64,000 nt of DNA from positions 1 through 64,000 of the forward strand of contig NZ_LMEM01000015.1 of NCBI RefSeq assembly GCF_001426345.1, read 5' to 3'. Under the pieces are notes generated by a model, which saw nothing but the letters and a program-made list of their open reading frames with translations, was not told the DNA's origin and made no database searches. The DNA comes from Devosia sp. Root436. GTDB taxonomy: Bacteria > Pseudomonadota > Alphaproteobacteria > Rhizobiales > Devosiaceae. Shown here piece by piece: positions 62,074-64,000 of the stretch; position 1 is the stretch's first letter, and the number at the start of each line of letters is the position of its first letter. The position numbers and the translations under genes are program-made.

Positions 62074-62117
62074 GGGATCTCGGGATGGATCCTGGCTCAA
62101 GGCCGGGATGACACCGT
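62074..62117. repeat. Palindromic repeat (GGATCCTGGCTCAAGGCCGGGATGACA type)
   Basis: A single element matches the right half of the pair at 43068-43193, including the preceding CCACCTTGCGGCTGT-like segment. It lies between sodB and fdxA. Confidence 0.8.
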
Positions 62118-62138
62118 GGGTGTAGGAATATTGTGCCG

Positions 62139-62477
62139 ATGACCTATGTCGTTACCGAAGACTGCATTGCCTGCAAGCATATGGATTGCGTGGAGGTTTG
62201 CCCCGTGGATTGTTTCTATGAGGGCGAGAACATGCTGGTCATCAATTCGGACGAGTGCATAGATTGCGGCGTGTGCGAGCCGGAATGTCCCATCGACGCC
62301 ATCAAGCCGGATATGGAGCCGGAACTGGCGCCGTGGATCGCGCTCAATCGCAAATATGCGAGGGTCTGGCCGAACATCACCGAAAAGGGTATTGCGCCGG
62401 CCAATGCGAAGGCCATGGAAGGCGTGCCCAACAAGCTCCGCGACCTGTTCTCGGAACAGCCCGGAGAAGGATCGTGA
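62139..62477 (+). CDS. fdxA: 7Fe ferredoxin FdxA
   Basis: This is a 112-residue ferredoxin. The first cysteine set [17 protein letters not shown] and the second [12 protein letters not shown] bind a [3Fe-4S] and a [4Fe-4S] cluster. I start at ATG 62139 because homologues begin MTYVVT; a GTG at 62133 is better spaced from AGGA and adds two residues. It transfers low-potential electrons, perhaps to the flavin reductase family protein encoded next, with which it overlaps (GTGA). Confidence 0.93.
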   Translation: MTYVVTEDCIACKHMDCVEVCPVDCFYEGENMLVINSDECIDCGVCEPECPIDAIKPDMEPELAPWIALNRKYARVWPNITEKGIAPANAKAMEGVPNKLRDLFSEQPGEGS

Positions 62478-63025
62478 CTATAGCAATGGCCGATTTCGAC
62501 CTGCCCGACGCCATGCGCCTGCGTCCGCCCCGGCAACCGGTGGTGGGCAATGCCGAATTCCGTTCCGCCATGGCGGGCATGGCGACGACGGTGAGCGTGG
62601 TGACGGCGCGGCGCGGCAGCGAGCAGATCGGGCGGACGGTGACCTCGATGCTGTCGCTGTCGATGAACCCGCCGACCTTGCTGATTTCCATCGACATCAT
62701 GAGCCGGCTGGCCGACCTGATCGCCAAGACGGGCGGATTCTCGCTGGCGCTGCTGGCCGATGACCAGGCCGAGGTGGCCGACGCCTTTGCCGGGCGAGTG
62801 GAACCGGAAGAGCGGTTCAATACCGGGCAATGGAGCCAGTGGCATTCGGGACATCCGATGCTGCTGGGGGCGGTGACGGCGCTGGATTGCGACGTGATCG
62901 GCGCGATCGAGACTGGAACGCATGTGCTGTTCGCCGGGGCGGTCATCGAGGCGGAGACGACGACCGGTCGCTCGCCGCTCTTGTGGCAAAGGCACGGCTA
63001 TCATGCCGTGGGCGGGCTCGACTGA
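62474..63025 (+). CDS. Flavin reductase-family protein
   Basis: This is a 183-residue FMN-binding split-barrel protein. GTG 62474 overlaps the fdxA stop, with GGAGAAGG just upstream. The family core is [17 protein letters not shown] and [17 protein letters not shown], where the loop binds FMN, and the C-terminal HLLF-like strand [10 protein letters not shown] follows. It probably supplies reduced flavin to an unlinked monooxygenase or acts as a ferredoxin-linked reductase. Confidence 0.88.
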   Translation: MTIAMADFDLPDAMRLRPPRQPVVGNAEFRSAMAGMATTVSVVTARRGSEQIGRTVTSMLSLSMNPPTLLISIDIMSRLADLIAKTGGFSLALLADDQAEVADAFAGRVEPEERFNTGQWSQWHSGHPMLLGAVTALDCDVIGAIETGTHVLFAGAVIEAETTTGRSPLLWQRHGYHAVGGLD

Positions 63026-63115
63026 GCGGCGCGAAGCTGCCAAGCTGCAATCGATTGCGCCGCGCCGGCAACTTCCCTGCCCGCCCTGGCGTTTCCTCCG
63101 CCAAGGGAGGCCTTT

Positions 63116-63400
63116 ATGCCCCGGTTCTATTTTCACTATCGCACCGATGACGAGCTGATACCCGACAGGGATGGCAGCGAGTTGCCCGACCTCGAGGCGG
63201 CCGAGCACAATGCGGCGGCTTTGGCCAAGGCTATTGTCGAGCAGGCGGCCAGCACCGGCGGCGATACGCGGATTCCGCGCTCGATCGAGATCACCGACGC
63301 GGATGGGGAGGAACTGCTGTATCTGGTGTTCTGGGCCGGGCCAAAGACTGGGGCAGACGGGGAAGAGATTGAGCCGGTGGGGCCGACGACGGTGCATTGA
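63116..63400 (+). CDS. DUF6894-type small protein
   Basis: This is a 94-residue protein. The start MPRFYFHYRTDDELIPDRDG and LPDLEAAEHNAAALAKAI are typical of the small DUF6894 family common in Rhizobiales. It has an alpha/beta pattern with no cysteine or signal peptide. AGGAGG-like AAGGGAGG precedes the ATG. Function is unknown. Confidence 0.8.
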   Translation: MPRFYFHYRTDDELIPDRDGSELPDLEAAEHNAAALAKAIVEQAASTGGDTRIPRSIEITDADGEELLYLVFWAGPKTGADGEEIEPVGPTTVH

Positions 63401-63404
63401 TTGT

Positions 63405-63457
63405 GCCACGCCCTCGTGGTTCGAGGCGCTGAAGAAGCGCACCTTACCATGAGGGCG
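63405..63457. repeat. GCCACGCCCTCGTGGTTCGAGG-type repeat
   Basis: A single copy, GCCACGCCCTCGTGGTTCGAGGCGC...ACCATGAGGGCG, lies between the DUF6894 gene and the sulfate-binding protein gene. It is the same family as at 52162 and 54477. Confidence 0.85.
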
Positions 63458-63474
63458 TTTGCATCTTGGGAGGA

Positions 63475-64000
63475 TTATTGCGCCGGGGTGCCGGTGTAGA
63501 TCTGGTCGAAGATGCCGCCGTCGCCGAAGAAGTGGGGCTGGGCTTCGCGCCAGCCGCCGAAATCGGCGATGGTCACGAGGTTGACGTCGCCGAAGCGGGC
63601 GATGTCATCGGGATTGGCCAGTTCCGGCTTGAAGGGGCGGTAATAGTTGGCGGCGGCGATCGCCTGGCCCTCGGGGGAATAGAGATATTCGAGATAGGCC
63701 TGGGCCAGGTCGGTATTGCCCTTCTTTTCGGCATTGCCAGTGACCAGAGCGACCGGAGGTTCGGCCAGGATCGAGATCGAGGGGGTCACGATATCGAAGG
63801 CGTCGGGGCCGAGTTCGTTGAGGGCCAGATAGGCCTCGTTTTCCCAGGCGAGCAGGACATCGCCGATGCCGCGCTGGACGAAGGTGGTGGTGGAGCCGCG
63901 GGCGCCGGTATCGAGCACGGGGACGTGCTTGTAGAGTTCGGTGACGAAGGCCTGCGCGGTTTCATCGGAGCCACCGGGCTGTGCCTTGGCCCAGGCCCAG
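63475..64000 (-). CDS. Sulfate-binding periplasmic protein, 3' part (start outside window)
   Basis: The last 174 codons of a family 1-type anion-binding protein. The visible part includes LDTGARGSTTTFVQRGIGDVLLAWENEA, the conserved region of Sbp and CysP, and ends with ADFGGWREAQPHFFGDGGIFDQIY. The N-terminus lies beyond base 64000. It would feed sulfate or thiosulfate to CysTWA, encoded 3.7 kb away on the same strand with stress genes in between. Confidence 0.9.
   Translation of the reverse strand, partial: WAWAKAQPGGSDETAQAFVTELYKHVPVLDTGARGSTTTFVQRGIGDVLLAWENEAYLALNELGPDAFDIVTPSISILAEPPVALVTGNAEKKGNTDLAQAYLEYLYSPEGQAIAAANYYRPFKPELANPDDIARFGDVNLVTIADFGGWREAQPHFFGDGGIFDQIYTGTPAQ

Overview
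The window looks like chromosomal DNA of an alphaproteobacterium of the Hyphomicrobiales, perhaps Devosia or a relative. The metabolic half is GC-rich. It carries cysTWA sulfate transport, a rhizobial-type putA, oligopeptide and polar amino acid ABC operons, and several families of short palindromic intergenic repeats of the kind common in Rhizobiales. The genus is an inference from protein style, not from a marker gene. I saw no rRNA, tRNA or CRISPR array.

Bases 1-29100 are an accessory, defence-rich island. It opens with an IS91-like element (tyrosine recombinase plus HUH transposase, 127-2239) followed by a tandem 201-bp duplication (2335-2735). Then comes a three-gene ABC-3C type system (3581-6558: Mrr-like nuclease, small middle component, DUF2326 SMC-like ATPase). 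A run of poorly known genes follows (6597-10808), including a putative RecB/Cas4-like nuclease and a possible HEPN/Abi_C-like protein, and then a second tyrosine recombinase (10995-11996). An unusual non-coding block (12117-12535) holds paired direct repeats and covarying hairpins. A tightly overlapping minus-strand operon (21224 to 12590) encodes a DUF262-HNH-AlbA_2 fusion, a large DNA methyltransferase, a 70-aa protein, an SF2 helicase and a GIY-YIG protein. Divergent from it is a complete type I Zorya system, zorABCD (21431-28723).

Bases 29124-40656 hold a ten-gene minus-strand catabolic operon (38595 to 29124) with a divergent LysR regulator. It encodes a three-part FAD/[2Fe-2S] D-amino acid, imino acid or opine-type dehydrogenase, an aldehyde dehydrogenase, DapB- and DapA-family proteins, a polar amino acid ABC transporter and a saccharopine dehydrogenase-like protein. 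The DapB paralogue lacks the usual catalytic His. This suggests uptake and breakdown of an unusual amino acid rather than lysine synthesis. An ArsR-type regulator lies next to a GH51 arabinofuranosidase (to 42465).

Bases 42521-56718 carry a GNAT acetyltransferase, an M24 aminopeptidase, putA (with two repeat elements inserted in frame), an oppBCDFA-like peptide ABC operon with repeats in each of its three gaps, and a GAF plus GGDEF pair. Together these point to import and use of peptides and proline.

Bases 56951-64000 hold cysA, cysW and cysT preceded by a possible 14-codon leader, a group III truncated haemoglobin with a SufR-like Fe-S regulator, sodB, fdxA, a flavin reductase, a DUF6894 protein and the 3' part of a sulfate-binding protein gene that runs off the window. 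The theme is sulfur uptake with oxidative or nitrosative stress and Fe-S functions.
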